Source of the DNA: JBBIPA01 sp037443085
Lineage (GTDB): Bacteria > Chloroflexota > Dehalococcoidia > GIF9 > UBA5629
NCBI GenBank assembly: GCA_037443085.1
Contig: JBBIPA010000002.1
Span: 116,296-180,295 of the forward strand
Length of the DNA stretch: 64,000 bases
Direction of reading: 5' to 3'
Shown: positions 16,464-25,546 of the stretch, piece after piece
Numbering within the stretch: position 1 is the stretch's first letter
How the letters are laid out: every line of letters begins with the position of its first letter
The notes under the pieces: model-generated
Database searches by the model: none
The model's input: the letters and a program-made list of their open reading frames with translations, nothing else
Told to the model about the DNA's origin: nothing
Program-made: the position numbers and the translations under genes

Positions 16464-18137
16464 ATGAAAGACAATTTGCGAAAGCTCAAGGAAGCATGGG
16501 AGAGGGGACCTGCAGAGGAAGCTAAGAAGCAGCAGAAGGAACGCCAGGATAGATTCCAAACCGACTCCGGTAATGAAGTTAAAGCTCTTTATACTCCCCT
16601 TGACCTGGAAGAGAACGGTTTTGATTATGTAGACGCCCTCGGTTTTCCCGGCAGATTCCCTTTCACCAGAGGTCGTGATACTCTCGGCTACCGGCAGAAA
16701 TTCTGGCAGTTCGGTCAATACGCAGCCTACGGAAATGCTGAGGAGACCAATAAAAGATATCGTTTTCTTTTGGAACATGGTGGCACCAATATTAGTGTAG
16801 CGCTGGACATGCCCACCCAGATGGGCTATGATTCCGACAACCCCTTAGCTGAAGGCGAGGTGGGCAAAGTGGGAGTTTCCGTTGATTCCCTGGAAGATAT
16901 GGAAACTCTGTTCCAGGGTATTCCCCTCAACAAGCTGAGCCAGATAAGCACCACTGCTAACTCTATTGCTCCTATCTGGATAGCCATGATTCTGGTGCTC
17001 GCTGAAAAACAGGGGGTATCTCCCAAAAGCTTTGTTATCAGACTTCAGAACGATATTTTGAAGGAATATGTTGCCAGGGGCACCTATATCTTTCCTCCCC
17101 AGCCATCGGTTAATATGGCTACCGACGTTATCGCTTATTGCGTAAAAAACCATCCGCACTGGTTTCCTATGAGTGTTTCCGGCTACCATATTCGGGAAGC
17201 TGGCGCCAGCGCCGCACAGGAGATCGCCTTTACCATCGCCAATGCTATTGCCTACAGCGATGATTGTGTGGCAAAAAGGATAAAAGCAGAGGACTATCTT
17301 TCTAAGCTGGCGGTGTTTTTCAACTGCGGCATGGATTTCTTCGAGGAAATTGCCAAGTTCCGAGCCATGCGCCGCCTCTGGGCACGAACGCTCAACAAGC
17401 GATACAGCATCTCCGACCCCAATGTACTAAACTATTTTATGAGCTGCATGACCGCTGGCAGCAGTCTGACTGCCCAGCAGCCGATGAATAACACCGTCCG
17501 CGTCGCTATTGAATCGCTGGCAGCCGTTTTAGGTGGGGTTCAGGTGCTGTATCCCTGCTCAATGGATGAAGCCTATTGTACCCCTACTGAAAAGGCAGTG
17601 AAGGTGGCACTGAGAACCCAGCAGATTATCGCCCATGAGTCCGGGGTAACCAGAACAATCGACCCGATGGCAGGCTCATATTTCGTAGAGCACCTCACTT
17701 CGGAACTGGAAAGGAAGGCTCAGGAATATCTGGACAGGATAGAGAAAATGGGTGGGGCGGTTCGAGCTGTGGAACTCGGCTATTATCAGGATGAAATTGC
17801 CAAGTCCTCTTACCGGATCAAGCAGGATATCGAGAAAAATGAACGCATCATCGTCGGAGTGAATCAATACATAGATGAGGAAGAGTTGCCCATAGAGATT
17901 TTGAAGGTCGACCCTGCTCTGGAAGAGAAGCAGAAACAAAAGTTGAAAAAGCTACGAAGTTCTCGAGATAATACAGGCGTCAAGAATGCTCTTAAAAAAG
18001 TGAAGCAGGCTGCCGAAAACAATGAGACACTGATTCCTTCGATTATCGATGCAGTAAGAGTTTATGCTACACTTGGTGAGATGTGTGACATCCTCAGAGG
18101 CGTATATGGCGAATATACCGCCCGTAGCGGTTTCTAA
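16464..18137 (+). CDS. B12-dependent acyl-CoA mutase, large subunit (isobutyryl/2-hydroxyisobutyryl-type features)
   Basis: 557 residues, the catalytic barrel of the methylmalonyl-CoA mutase family without the fused B12 domain. Typical family segments: GYDSDNPLAEGEVGKVGV, TYIFPPQPS, SVSGYHIREAGAS (Y241, H242). Differences from methylmalonyl-CoA mutase: the Arg that holds the methylmalonyl carboxylate (R207 in Propionibacterium) is N217 here (PPQPSVN), the CoA-contact segment FRPWTIRQY reads QKFWQFGQY, and LPTQ-type DMPTQ replaces DLATH. These point to a substrate without the free carboxylate, as in isobutyryl-, 2-hydroxyisobutyryl- or pivalyl-CoA mutases. The tyrosine matching Y89 is kept (Y86). 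Its partner gene follows. No G-protein chaperone gene (MeaB) is in the window. Confidence 0.88.
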   Translation: MKDNLRKLKEAWERGPAEEAKKQQKERQDRFQTDSGNEVKALYTPLDLEENGFDYVDALGFPGRFPFTRGRDTLGYRQKFWQFGQYAAYGNAEETNKRYRFLLEHGGTNISVALDMPTQMGYDSDNPLAEGEVGKVGVSVDSLEDMETLFQGIPLNKLSQISTTANSIAPIWIAMILVLAEKQGVSPKSFVIRLQNDILKEYVARGTYIFPPQPSVNMATDVIAYCVKNHPHWFPMSVSGYHIREAGASAAQEIAFTIANAIAYSDDCVAKRIKAEDYLSKLAVFFNCGMDFFEEIAKFRAMRRLWARTLNKRYSISDPNVLNYFMSCMTAGSSLTAQQPMNNTVRVAIESLAAVLGGVQVLYPCSMDEAYCTPTEKAVKVALRTQQIIAHESGVTRTIDPMAGSYFVEHLTSELERKAQEYLDRIEKMGGAVRAVELGYYQDEIAKSSYRIKQDIEKNERIIVGVNQYIDEEELPIEILKVDPALEEKQKQKLKKLRSSRDNTGVKNALKKVKQAAENNETLIPSIIDAVRVYATLGEMCDILRGVYGEYTARSGF

Positions 18138-18155
18138 CATAATTGCGGAAAGAAA

Positions 18156-18557
18156 ATGGCGAAGAAGATCAGAGTCTTGGTAGCCAAGCCGGGACTGGAT
18201 GGGCATGACCGTGGTGCCAAAGTAGTGGCACGTTCGCTTGCCGATGCCGGCATGGAGGTTATTTATACCGGCATCAGGCAGACTCCAGAGCAGATTGCCA
18301 ATACGGCAATACAGGAGGATGTGGACGTTGTTGGTTTGAGCATTCTTTCTGGTGCTCATAATACACTATTCCCCAGAGTGGTAGACTTATTAAAGAAGAA
18401 GGGGCGAGAGGATATCGCTGTAATTGGTGGTGGCATTATTCCCCCCGATGATGCCAGAAAACTAAAAGAGCATGGCATCGCCGAGGTCTTTGGTCCGGGA
18501 ACCGACACACGGCGAATAGTAGATTTTATTAAGAAAACGGTTATCAGAGGCAGCTAG
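18156..18557 (+). CDS. B12-binding small subunit of the acyl-CoA mutase
   Basis: 133 residues, a stand-alone cobalamin-binding domain. The DxHxxG motif is GLDGHDRGAK, with H17 as the lower cobalt ligand; LSILSGAHNT and VIGGGIIPPDD form the rest of the B12 pocket. It starts 18 bases after the large-subunit stop. The split arrangement matches archaeal-type methylmalonyl, isobutyryl and 2-hydroxyisobutyryl mutases. Confidence 0.93.
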   Translation: MAKKIRVLVAKPGLDGHDRGAKVVARSLADAGMEVIYTGIRQTPEQIANTAIQEDVDVVGLSILSGAHNTLFPRVVDLLKKKGREDIAVIGGGIIPPDDARKLKEHGIAEVFGPGTDTRRIVDFIKKTVIRGS

Positions 18558-18601
18558 AATATAGTATTTATCCAAAATATATCAGCTAACGAAGGGAAAC
18601 A

Positions 18602-19015
18602 ATGTTCCAAAAGATTGACCATATTGGCATAGCGGTCTCAGACTTGAATAAAGCGGTAGAAGAGTACCAGCAGAAGTTTAGTATAGCTACAAAATACATA
18701 GAGGAGCTGGCAGACATCTCCGTGCGAATCGCCTTTATGCCAGTGGGAGAAGTGATGCTGGAATTGATTGAGCCGCTCACGCCGGGTGAGGGGCGCGTTG
18801 CTGAATTTCTGAAAAAGCACGGTGAGGGGCTTCATCATATAGCCTACAGGGTTGACGACCTGGAAGCCGTGTTAGCCAAAATGAAGAAAGAAGGTGTTAA
18901 GCTAATAGATGAAAAGCCCAGACCCGGTGGTGGCGATTCCTGGATTGCTTTCTTAAGTCCCCAAGAAACCAATAATGTGCTGACAGAGCTGGTGCAGAGG
19001 GAAAGAGAACTGTAA
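18602..19015 (+). CDS. mce: Methylmalonyl-CoA epimerase family (VOC fold)
   Basis: 137 residues, full length for the family. Metal ligands expected at H7 (IDHIGIAVSDL), the Glu of LELIEPL, the His pair in GLHHIAYRVDD and the Glu near TELVQRE. The enzyme swaps the configuration at C2 of methylmalonyl-CoA. Its place after the mutase supports use on a methylmalonyl-like product, but the mutase active site argues against methylmalonyl-CoA itself, so the true substrate may be another 2-methyl acyl-CoA. Confidence 0.88.
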   Translation: MFQKIDHIGIAVSDLNKAVEEYQQKFSIATKYIEELADISVRIAFMPVGEVMLELIEPLTPGEGRVAEFLKKHGEGLHHIAYRVDDLEAVLAKMKKEGVKLIDEKPRPGGGDSWIAFLSPQETNNVLTELVQREREL

Positions 19016-19034
19016 AGCAGAAAGGAAAAAGCCT

Positions 19035-20621
19035 ATGAACATCCGAGAGCTGCTGGAAAGCCGTGCCAAATCGACTCCACAAAAGGTCTACCTCTATTTC
19101 CAGGACAAGAAGATAACCTATGGCGATTTCAACCAGCAGGTAAACAGGGCGGCAAATAGCTTCCTGCGCCTGGGGATTAAAAAGGGAGACAATTTCGCCA
19201 TTATGGCCCCCAATTCTCCTGAATTCCTTTATGCCTGGTTTGGCTTGAACAAAATAGGCGCTGTGGAAGTGCCGGTAAATCTCAACCTGAAAGGTCCGGA
19301 ACTGGCGTATATCTTCAATCATTCTGAGGCAAAGGGAGTTGTGATACACTCCAACTATATTGCTACCTTCGAGGAAATTCTGGCGCATCTTCCTGGGGTG
19401 AAACACATAATAGTGGTGGGAGGTGAAACGCCAGCGCCCAGAGGGGCAACTCTCTACAAGGACTGGGTAGCAGGAGCATCTGGAGAACTCCAGCAGGTCA
19501 CTATAGCAGACGATGACCCGGCGGTTATCATTTACACTTCAGGAACCACCGGTAATCCCAAAGGTGTTCTCCTATCTCATCGTGGTTGGGTGCTCACTGG
19601 AGAATCCTGGGCATATATGATTGGGGCTAAATCAGATGACCGCATCATGACCTCTAACCCTCTATTCCATGCCAATGCTCAATGCTACTCTACCATGGGC
19701 AGCCTGGCGGCAAATGCCAGCTTAATTCTCCTAGAGCAATTCAGCCGGTCTCGTATTCTAGAGCAGTCACGACACTACGGTTCAACAATTGTTGTCTTGG
19801 TTGGACCAGCCATGCCGATGGTCTGGAGTCGACCGGTTCAGACTGACGATGGCGATAACCCCATAAGGACAATTATGGCTGGAGGGGTGCCTGCGGAATA
19901 TTACTATGACTTTGAAAAGCGGTTTCAGGTGAAGATTCACACGGCATATACGCTAACCGAGGCAACCTATGCTATCATGTCGCCACGGGAAGGCACCCAG
20001 CCCAGAAAACCCACTCCCGGCGTGGGCTTTGCCATGGAGCATCCTGACCCTTCTATCCGTAATGAAATCAGGATTATTGATGATAATGATGCTGATGTGA
20101 CACGAGGTTCGCAGGGGCAGTTTATTGTGAAAAACCCGGCAGTGATGCTTGGTTACTTTAAGGATGCCGAAAAAACTGCCGAGGCCAAGCGTAATGGCTG
20201 GATTTATACCGGTGATATCGGCTATCAGGACGCGGACGGTTACTATTTCTTTGTGGGGCGGAGCAAGGATGTGCTCCGCAGGAGAGGAGAGCTTATCTCG
20301 CCAGCTCAAATAGAAGGAGTCATTAATACGCATCCAGAAGTGGCTGATTCTGCAGTCATCGGTGTTCCCTCGGGACTGGGCACCGCCGAGGAAGAGGTCA
20401 AAGCCTATGTGATTCTAAAACCCGGCGAATCGGTGACGCCGCAGGAAATAGTTGCCTGGTGCCAGAAGAGCCTGGCTGATTTCAAGGTGCCCCGCTACAT
20501 TGAGTTTCGCACCGAGTTTCCCAGAACGCCTCTGGGGAAAATACAAAAGAATGTTTTCAAGACCGAGAAGAAAGACCTCACTGAAGGCTGTTACGACCGC
20601 GAGAAAGACATTAAGAAGTAG
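19035..20621 (+). CDS. AMP-forming acyl-CoA ligase
   Basis: 528 residues, ANL superfamily. P-loop-like motif VIIYTSGTTGNPKG, the TLTEATYAI region, GWIYTGDIGYQDADGYYFFVG (hinge) and C-terminal lysine in PLGKIQKNVF. It activates a carboxylic acid to its CoA ester using ATP. The overall layout (short N-terminus, GRSKDVLRRRGELISPAQIE) resembles carnitine/crotonobetaine-CoA ligases and medium-chain ligases. It would feed substrates into the cluster alongside the CoA-transferases. RBS AGAAAGGAAAAAG. Confidence 0.9.
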   Translation: MNIRELLESRAKSTPQKVYLYFQDKKITYGDFNQQVNRAANSFLRLGIKKGDNFAIMAPNSPEFLYAWFGLNKIGAVEVPVNLNLKGPELAYIFNHSEAKGVVIHSNYIATFEEILAHLPGVKHIIVVGGETPAPRGATLYKDWVAGASGELQQVTIADDDPAVIIYTSGTTGNPKGVLLSHRGWVLTGESWAYMIGAKSDDRIMTSNPLFHANAQCYSTMGSLAANASLILLEQFSRSRILEQSRHYGSTIVVLVGPAMPMVWSRPVQTDDGDNPIRTIMAGGVPAEYYYDFEKRFQVKIHTAYTLTEATYAIMSPREGTQPRKPTPGVGFAMEHPDPSIRNEIRIIDDNDADVTRGSQGQFIVKNPAVMLGYFKDAEKTAEAKRNGWIYTGDIGYQDADGYYFFVGRSKDVLRRRGELISPAQIEGVINTHPEVADSAVIGVPSGLGTAEEEVKAYVILKPGESVTPQEIVAWCQKSLADFKVPRYIEFRTEFPRTPLGKIQKNVFKTEKKDLTEGCYDREKDIKK

Positions 20622-20656
20622 CTATACAATTCACTCTGGCGAATTAGGGAGATAAC

Positions 20657-22066
20657 ATGATAGGGATAACATCATACGGAGCTTATATACCCTTCCACCG
20701 CCTGGGGAAGGAAACCAAAAACTGGAACTCAGCCACAGAAAAAGCCGTGGCTAATTTTGATGAAGACAGTATCACCATGGCCGTGGCTGCGGCCAATAAT
20801 TGCCTTAATGGCTTTCCGCTCGAGGGTGTGGGCACAGTCTTTTTCGCCTCGACCACTGCCCCCTATAAAGAAAAGAGCAATGCCGGCATTGTTGCCATCG
20901 CCAGCGACCTTCCCTCTGATACATTCTGCCTGGATGTCACCGGTTCGCTAAGAGCAGGAACCAATGCCCTAAAGTCCGCTATTGATGCTGTGAGCAGCAA
21001 GCCAGAGAGGCAAGCGCTGGTAGTTGCCTCAGACCTGCGTATTGCGCAACCTCGCTCTGACATGGAAGGGGTTATCGGCGATGGGGCTGCTGCCCTGTTG
21101 CTGGGGGACGATAACGTCATTGCTGAGTTTATAGATTGCTGCTGCACCTCCCAGGAGATAGTGGATGTCTGGCGAGCCGAACAGGATAGTTACATCCGCA
21201 CTTGGGAAGATCGGTTCGTTGCCGAGCAAGGTTATTTGAAGTTACTGCCCGAGGTTGTCACCCATCTCATGAATAAGCACAAACTGAGCGTCAAGGACTT
21301 TGCCAGAGTAGCGCTCTATGGTATGGATGTTAGAAGGCATCAGCAAATGGCTACCAAGCTTGGCTTTGACGCCAAGACACAGGTGCAGAATCCCCTGCTT
21401 AATTCGGCAGGCAATACTGGCGCTGCCTCGGTTCCGATGATGCTGGTGGCTGCTCTGGAAGAGGCTAAACAGGGAGACCTGATTCTGCTGGCAAACTATG
21501 GCAATGGCGCTGACGCATTTATTTTCAAGGTAACAGAGCAGATCGAAGCGATTAGGAAAAATAGACGCGGTGTGGGAGCTTATCTTAATTCTAAGAGGAT
21601 ACTTCCTGACTATGAAACCTATCTCACCTGGCGGGGATTGTTTGATAAAGCACCGCTGCAACGGCGTCCCCCCATGCGCACACCATCTCCCGCCGCTATG
21701 GCGAGGGAAATCAGCAAAAACCTGCGGTTTCACGGCACTAGGTGTCAACACTGTGGCTATCCACAGTATCCGCCGCAAAGAATATGTACCAGATGTCATA
21801 CCAGAGACAAGTTCGAAGACTATCGCTTTTCCGACAAACGAGCCAGCGTATTTACTTATACCATGGATGCTCTGGCTCCTACTCTGGACCCGCCTATGGT
21901 GGTGGCGGTGATTAACTTTGAAGGCGGCGGCAGGGCATTTTGTGTCATGACCGACCGTGACACCAGCAAATTAGAAGTGGGCATACCAGTCGAAATGAGC
22001 TTCCGCAAATTATCTTCTTCGGAAGGAATTCATAACTATTTCTGGAAATGCTTACCCATAAGATAA
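20657..22066 (+). CDS. HMG-CoA-synthase-like protein fused to a DUF35 zinc ribbon/OB domain, catalytic Cys absent
   Basis: 469 residues. The N-terminal ~340 residues have the thiolase-fold of HMG-CoA synthase/KAS III (ITSYGAYIPFHRL, CLDVTGSLRAGTNAL, LLNSAGNTGAAS). The C-terminal ~110 residues are a DUF35 module: zinc ribbon CQHCGYPQYPPQRICTRC, then an OB-like fold. In HMG-CoA synthase a cysteine lies four residues after the DV pair (DV...C.AGT); here that position is L98 (DVTGSLRAGT), so normal acyl-enzyme chemistry is not possible at this residue. Followed after 9 bases by a thiolase with an intact cysteine, which suggests a complex like the archaeal thiolase/HMG-CoA synthase/DUF35 assembly, here with two parts fused. 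Confidence 0.82.
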   Translation: MIGITSYGAYIPFHRLGKETKNWNSATEKAVANFDEDSITMAVAAANNCLNGFPLEGVGTVFFASTTAPYKEKSNAGIVAIASDLPSDTFCLDVTGSLRAGTNALKSAIDAVSSKPERQALVVASDLRIAQPRSDMEGVIGDGAAALLLGDDNVIAEFIDCCCTSQEIVDVWRAEQDSYIRTWEDRFVAEQGYLKLLPEVVTHLMNKHKLSVKDFARVALYGMDVRRHQQMATKLGFDAKTQVQNPLLNSAGNTGAASVPMMLVAALEEAKQGDLILLANYGNGADAFIFKVTEQIEAIRKNRRGVGAYLNSKRILPDYETYLTWRGLFDKAPLQRRPPMRTPSPAAMAREISKNLRFHGTRCQHCGYPQYPPQRICTRCHTRDKFEDYRFSDKRASVFTYTMDALAPTLDPPMVVAVINFEGGGRAFCVMTDRDTSKLEVGIPVEMSFRKLSSSEGIHNYFWKCLPIR

Positions 22067-22075
22067 GGAGACTCT

Positions 22076-23269
22076 ATGGCAGAAGGAATCAAAGATAAAG
22101 TCGCTGTAATCGGCATGGGTTGCGTGAAATTTGGCGAGAACTGGGAACAAAGCGCTGCCGATATGATCATTGAGGCTGCCTACGAAGCCTATGAGGATGC
22201 CGGTGTAGATTCTAAAGATATTAAAGCTGCCTGGGTAGGAACCACTCAGGCTGGGGTCCGCGGCAATCAACTGGCAGTCCCGCTAAAATTAGAGTATATA
22301 CCCATAACCAGGGTAGAAAACGCGTGCGCTACCGGAACCGATGCCTTTCGCAATGCCTGCTATTCTGTGGCCGCCGGGGTATATGACATGGCTCTGGCTG
22401 TAGGCGTAGAAAAGATTAAAGATACCGGCTACAGTGGCCTGGAAACATCCTTTGCCCGCCATAAGGCGCAGGATACCTGGGTCGACCCCGAAGCCTTTAT
22501 GGGTATGCCGGCTCAATTCGCCATGGCAGCCACCCGGTATTTCTACCGTTATAAATTGGGTTATGATGAAGGCAAGCGAATACTGGCTAAAATCTCGGTC
22601 AAGAGCCATCACAATGGAACTCTCTCACCTAAAGCCCATCTCCACCGCGAGATCACCGTGGAACAGGCGGTGAATGCCCCCATGATTGCCTGGCCTCTGG
22701 GGCTATTTGACTGCTGCGGCGTCAGCGACGGCGCTGCGGCGGCCATAGTGACCACTCCTGAGATAGCCAGGAAATACCGTGATGACTATATTCTGGTAAA
22801 AGGTCTGGGCTTCTCCTGCGGTGCTGACCAGGCACAATTGCAGGATGACTATGACTTCACCCATTTCGAAGAAACGGTAACCGCTGCCAAGCTGGCATAT
22901 CAGGAAGCCGGCGTGAAGCAACCTCGCAAAGAAATCAGCCTTGCCTCCGTCCATGACTGTTTCAGTATCACCGAGCTGATAACCTATGAAGACCTCGGCT
23001 TCAGCCCTGCCGGCAAGGGAAAAGAAGATGTGGACGCTGACACCTTCACCTTGCAAGGAGCATTACCCGTGAATACTGACGGTGGACTCAAGTGTTTCGG
23101 ACATCCCGTGGGCGCCAGCGGCATACGCATGATTTACGAAATCTACAAGCAGCTTCAGGGCAAGGCTGGACCACGTCAACTGAAAGACCCCAAGCTGGGC
23201 TTAACCCATAATCTGGGCGGTTTGCCCGGTCGATTTGTTTGCTCGGTGGCTATATTCGGTCGGAAATAG
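22076..23269 (+). CDS. Thiolase, SCP2/archaeal type
   Basis: 397 residues. Nucleophile C84 in ENACATGTDA, the general-base histidine region ASVHDCFS, and the second Cys/His loop CFGHPVGASG. It cleaves 3-oxoacyl-CoA to acetyl-CoA plus a shorter acyl-CoA, or runs in reverse. The lineage without a zinc domain normally works with a separate DUF35 partner; here DUF35 is carried by the preceding fusion protein. AAGGAGACTCT precedes the ATG. Confidence 0.92.
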   Translation: MAEGIKDKVAVIGMGCVKFGENWEQSAADMIIEAAYEAYEDAGVDSKDIKAAWVGTTQAGVRGNQLAVPLKLEYIPITRVENACATGTDAFRNACYSVAAGVYDMALAVGVEKIKDTGYSGLETSFARHKAQDTWVDPEAFMGMPAQFAMAATRYFYRYKLGYDEGKRILAKISVKSHHNGTLSPKAHLHREITVEQAVNAPMIAWPLGLFDCCGVSDGAAAAIVTTPEIARKYRDDYILVKGLGFSCGADQAQLQDDYDFTHFEETVTAAKLAYQEAGVKQPRKEISLASVHDCFSITELITYEDLGFSPAGKGKEDVDADTFTLQGALPVNTDGGLKCFGHPVGASGIRMIYEIYKQLQGKAGPRQLKDPKLGLTHNLGGLPGRFVCSVAIFGRK

Positions 23270-23288
23270 GCCGCTCTGACTGACTTCC

Positions 23289-24545
23289 ATGTCCAAATTT
23301 GTCAGCGCTCAACAGGCTATACAAGCTATAGAGCCGGGAGGGACCGTCTTCCTGGGCGAGTCCTGCGGTGAACCCCAGACGCTGGTAGAAGCATTAGTTG
23401 AAGACAGAGAGCGGCTGAGAGGCACCCGTATCCTCGACTCCAGGCGCATCAATGGTTCCAAGCTGATTCCCTTCTGCTATTACTTCAAGGTTATTAGCTT
23501 CCAGTTCGCTGCTGATATTGCCCGGGCAGCCGAGAAAGGTCTGATTGACCACCTGCCGCTAAAGCTTTCCGAAATGCACCGACTGTTCTCACCAAAGGGT
23601 CCTGTTCAGGTTGACGTTGCCCTGGTGCAGGTTTCTCCTCCCGACAGCGAAGGCTACTGCAGCTTTGGAGTCTGCGTGGGATACACCTTGGAAGCAGCGC
23701 TGAGCGCTAGGATGATCATCGCTGAGGTAAATCAGCAGATGCCCAGAACCTATGGCGGTAATGCACTGCCCATAGAGAAGTTCGACTATGTCGTTCGCTC
23801 CTCCCGACCGCTGCTGGAATATCCTGTGCCCAAAGTCGAGGATGTGCATATGGAAGTGGCTAAAAATGCGGCGCGGCTTATCGGCGATGGAGCTACCCTC
23901 TGCCTCGGCCTTGGTTCAGTACCGGAAGCGATATTAAAGTGCTTACAGGGGAAGCGCGATTTAGGGCTGCATTCAGGGTTGATAACCGATGGCATTATCC
24001 AGCCTATCAAGGATGGCATCATCACCAACAAAAAGAAGAGCCGGGATAGAGGAAAAACAATCTCGGCGCAGGCAATGGGCAGCAGAGAGCTGTTCCAGTT
24101 TCTGCATGAAAATCCACAGGTAGAAATGCGACCCTATTCTTATACGCATGATATCAACATACTGGCAAAAACGAACAACTTTACCCTGATTAATTCAGCA
24201 ATCGAGGTTGACCTCACCGGACAGCTCAATGTCGAGTCTATCGGTGATGTCCAGTTTGGCGCCGTGGGTGGACAGGCTGACTATATCCGGGGAACCGCCT
24301 TATCCCAGGGCGGCAAGAGCATAACCGCCCTCACCTCTACCACTAAGAACGGCAAAACCTCCAGAATCGTGCCCCAGTTCAGCGCCGGCACCGTGGTTAG
24401 CATCCCGCGCTACGATGTCCAGTACGTGGTCACTGAATATGGCATTGCCGAGCTATGGGGCAAAACGCTCGCCGAAAGACGTGAAGCCCTCATCACCATC
24501 GCCCACCCCAAATTCCGCGGCGAACTCTATCCCCCTGCCAGTTAA
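23289..24545 (+). CDS. CoA-transferase family protein, second copy, Gly in place of the catalytic Glu
   Basis: 418 residues, same family as the gene at 11337 (VQVSPPDSEGYCS; DLTGQLNVESIGDVQFGAVGG; VVTEYGIAELWGKT). In the segment that carries E245 of the first copy (LGIHSE), this protein reads LGLHSG, so residue 230 is glycine. If the alignment is right, it cannot form the glutamyl-CoA intermediate and may act as a hydrolase, bind a CoA ester, or use another residue. Last gene of the plus-strand cluster, 19 bases after the thiolase. Confidence 0.87.
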   Translation: MSKFVSAQQAIQAIEPGGTVFLGESCGEPQTLVEALVEDRERLRGTRILDSRRINGSKLIPFCYYFKVISFQFAADIARAAEKGLIDHLPLKLSEMHRLFSPKGPVQVDVALVQVSPPDSEGYCSFGVCVGYTLEAALSARMIIAEVNQQMPRTYGGNALPIEKFDYVVRSSRPLLEYPVPKVEDVHMEVAKNAARLIGDGATLCLGLGSVPEAILKCLQGKRDLGLHSGLITDGIIQPIKDGIITNKKKSRDRGKTISAQAMGSRELFQFLHENPQVEMRPYSYTHDINILAKTNNFTLINSAIEVDLTGQLNVESIGDVQFGAVGGQADYIRGTALSQGGKSITALTSTTKNGKTSRIVPQFSAGTVVSIPRYDVQYVVTEYGIAELWGKTLAERREALITIAHPKFRGELYPPAS

Positions 24546-24878
24546 AAGAGCAGCCCGTTGCCGATTGAGCTACAGGGATTCGTACCCATCAGAGATACGC
24601 CTATACTGTCACCATAGCCCTGATGAATAGCGACCTTGCCCTGAAGCAACATTCCGATGTATTGTTATTCTTGGGTACTGGCTATCGAGACTGTTAATAG
24701 CCCGGCCTCGGTTGAGGGTAATTTGTTGAACCTTTGTTTTGGAGCTGCGGTTGTCTGTCTAGTGAATAATAACTTGGAACGTTGACCAATTGTCTAACTA
24801 CCCGGTCGAGATGCTACCAGGAAACTATTGGCATGGGGAACGAACCTGGTTTAGGAAGAATGGCTGGAGGTATGGCAT
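24546..24878. other. Intergenic stretch, 333 bases
   Basis: Separates the CoA-transferase from the methyltransferase gene. No reading frame, hairpin terminator or clear promoter stands out. A tRNA-like run on the minus strand at its left edge was examined and rejected. Confidence 0.5.
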
Positions 24879-25538
24879 ATGAGAAAGCTTTTCAAAATTG
24901 AGGGGATTCCCAGACCCGGCGCCATAGTCTATTCGGCAGTCGTGGCCAAGAGCCCTGTCATGCAGGACTTCTACCACATAGTGGCGGAAGAAGTGCTATC
25001 AAAGATATCTTCTGGCAGAATACTGGATATAGGAACAGGTCCAGGGTATCTTCCGCTCGAGATTGGTCAGAAATCCAAAGACATCGAGATTAAGGCTATC
25101 GATATTTCACCTGCCATGGTAGAGATAGCCAGGCGGAATGCCCGGGAAATAGGGTTACAAGAGCGTGTGGAGTTCCTCTTCGGCAGTGCTGATAACATGC
25201 CATTTACCGAGGGATACTTTGATTTAATCGTGAGCACCGGCAGTTTCCATCATTGGGCGGAGCCTGAAGCGTGTCTTAAGGAAATATATCGGGTACTCAA
25301 GAATGGCGGCGAAGCCTGGATTTACGACCTGAGGCGAGATATCTCGAAAGAGGCGAGGCTGGAGGCGAGAAGGAGGTATGGCTGGCTATTATCTTCTCTG
25401 TTCTTGTATGTTGTCAGACTCCATTCCTCAATAGGCGCAAAGGAGGTACAGGAACTCCTTTCCTCTCCAGAGCTATATTTCTCTTCAAAGAGGGTGGAAG
25501 ATAGAGGAGTTATCCTCAAACAAGCACTGCAGAAATGA
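24879..25538 (+). CDS. Class I SAM-dependent methyltransferase
   Basis: 219 residues from the ATG at 24879, with GGAGG 8 bases before it. Motif I ILDIGTGPGYLPLEIG, the Asp of AIDISPAMVEIARRNA, motif NMPFTEGYFDLIVSTGSFHHW and post-motif VLKNGGEAWIYDL are typical of the Methyltransf_11 group (small molecules, quinones or lipids). The substrate cannot be read from sequence. Monocistronic, convergent with the oxidoreductase operon (8 bases between stops). Confidence 0.85.
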   Translation: MRKLFKIEGIPRPGAIVYSAVVAKSPVMQDFYHIVAEEVLSKISSGRILDIGTGPGYLPLEIGQKSKDIEIKAIDISPAMVEIARRNAREIGLQERVEFLFGSADNMPFTEGYFDLIVSTGSFHHWAEPEACLKEIYRVLKNGGEAWIYDLRRDISKEARLEARRRYGWLLSSLFLYVVRLHSSIGAKEVQELLSSPELYFSSKRVEDRGVILKQALQK

Positions 25539-25546
25539 AATATCAG

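Noticed and set aside
16464..18137. Simple label 'methylmalonyl-CoA mutase' for the large subunit.
   Set aside because: The carboxylate-binding Arg is Asn and several contact residues differ, so the substrate is left open.
24518..24600. tRNA-like run on the minus strand (TAGCTCAATCGGCA and GGGTACGAATCCC).
   Set aside because: The D-arm-like and T-arm-like parts are in the wrong order, the anticodon stem does not pair, and part of it is the end of the CoA-transferase coding sequence.
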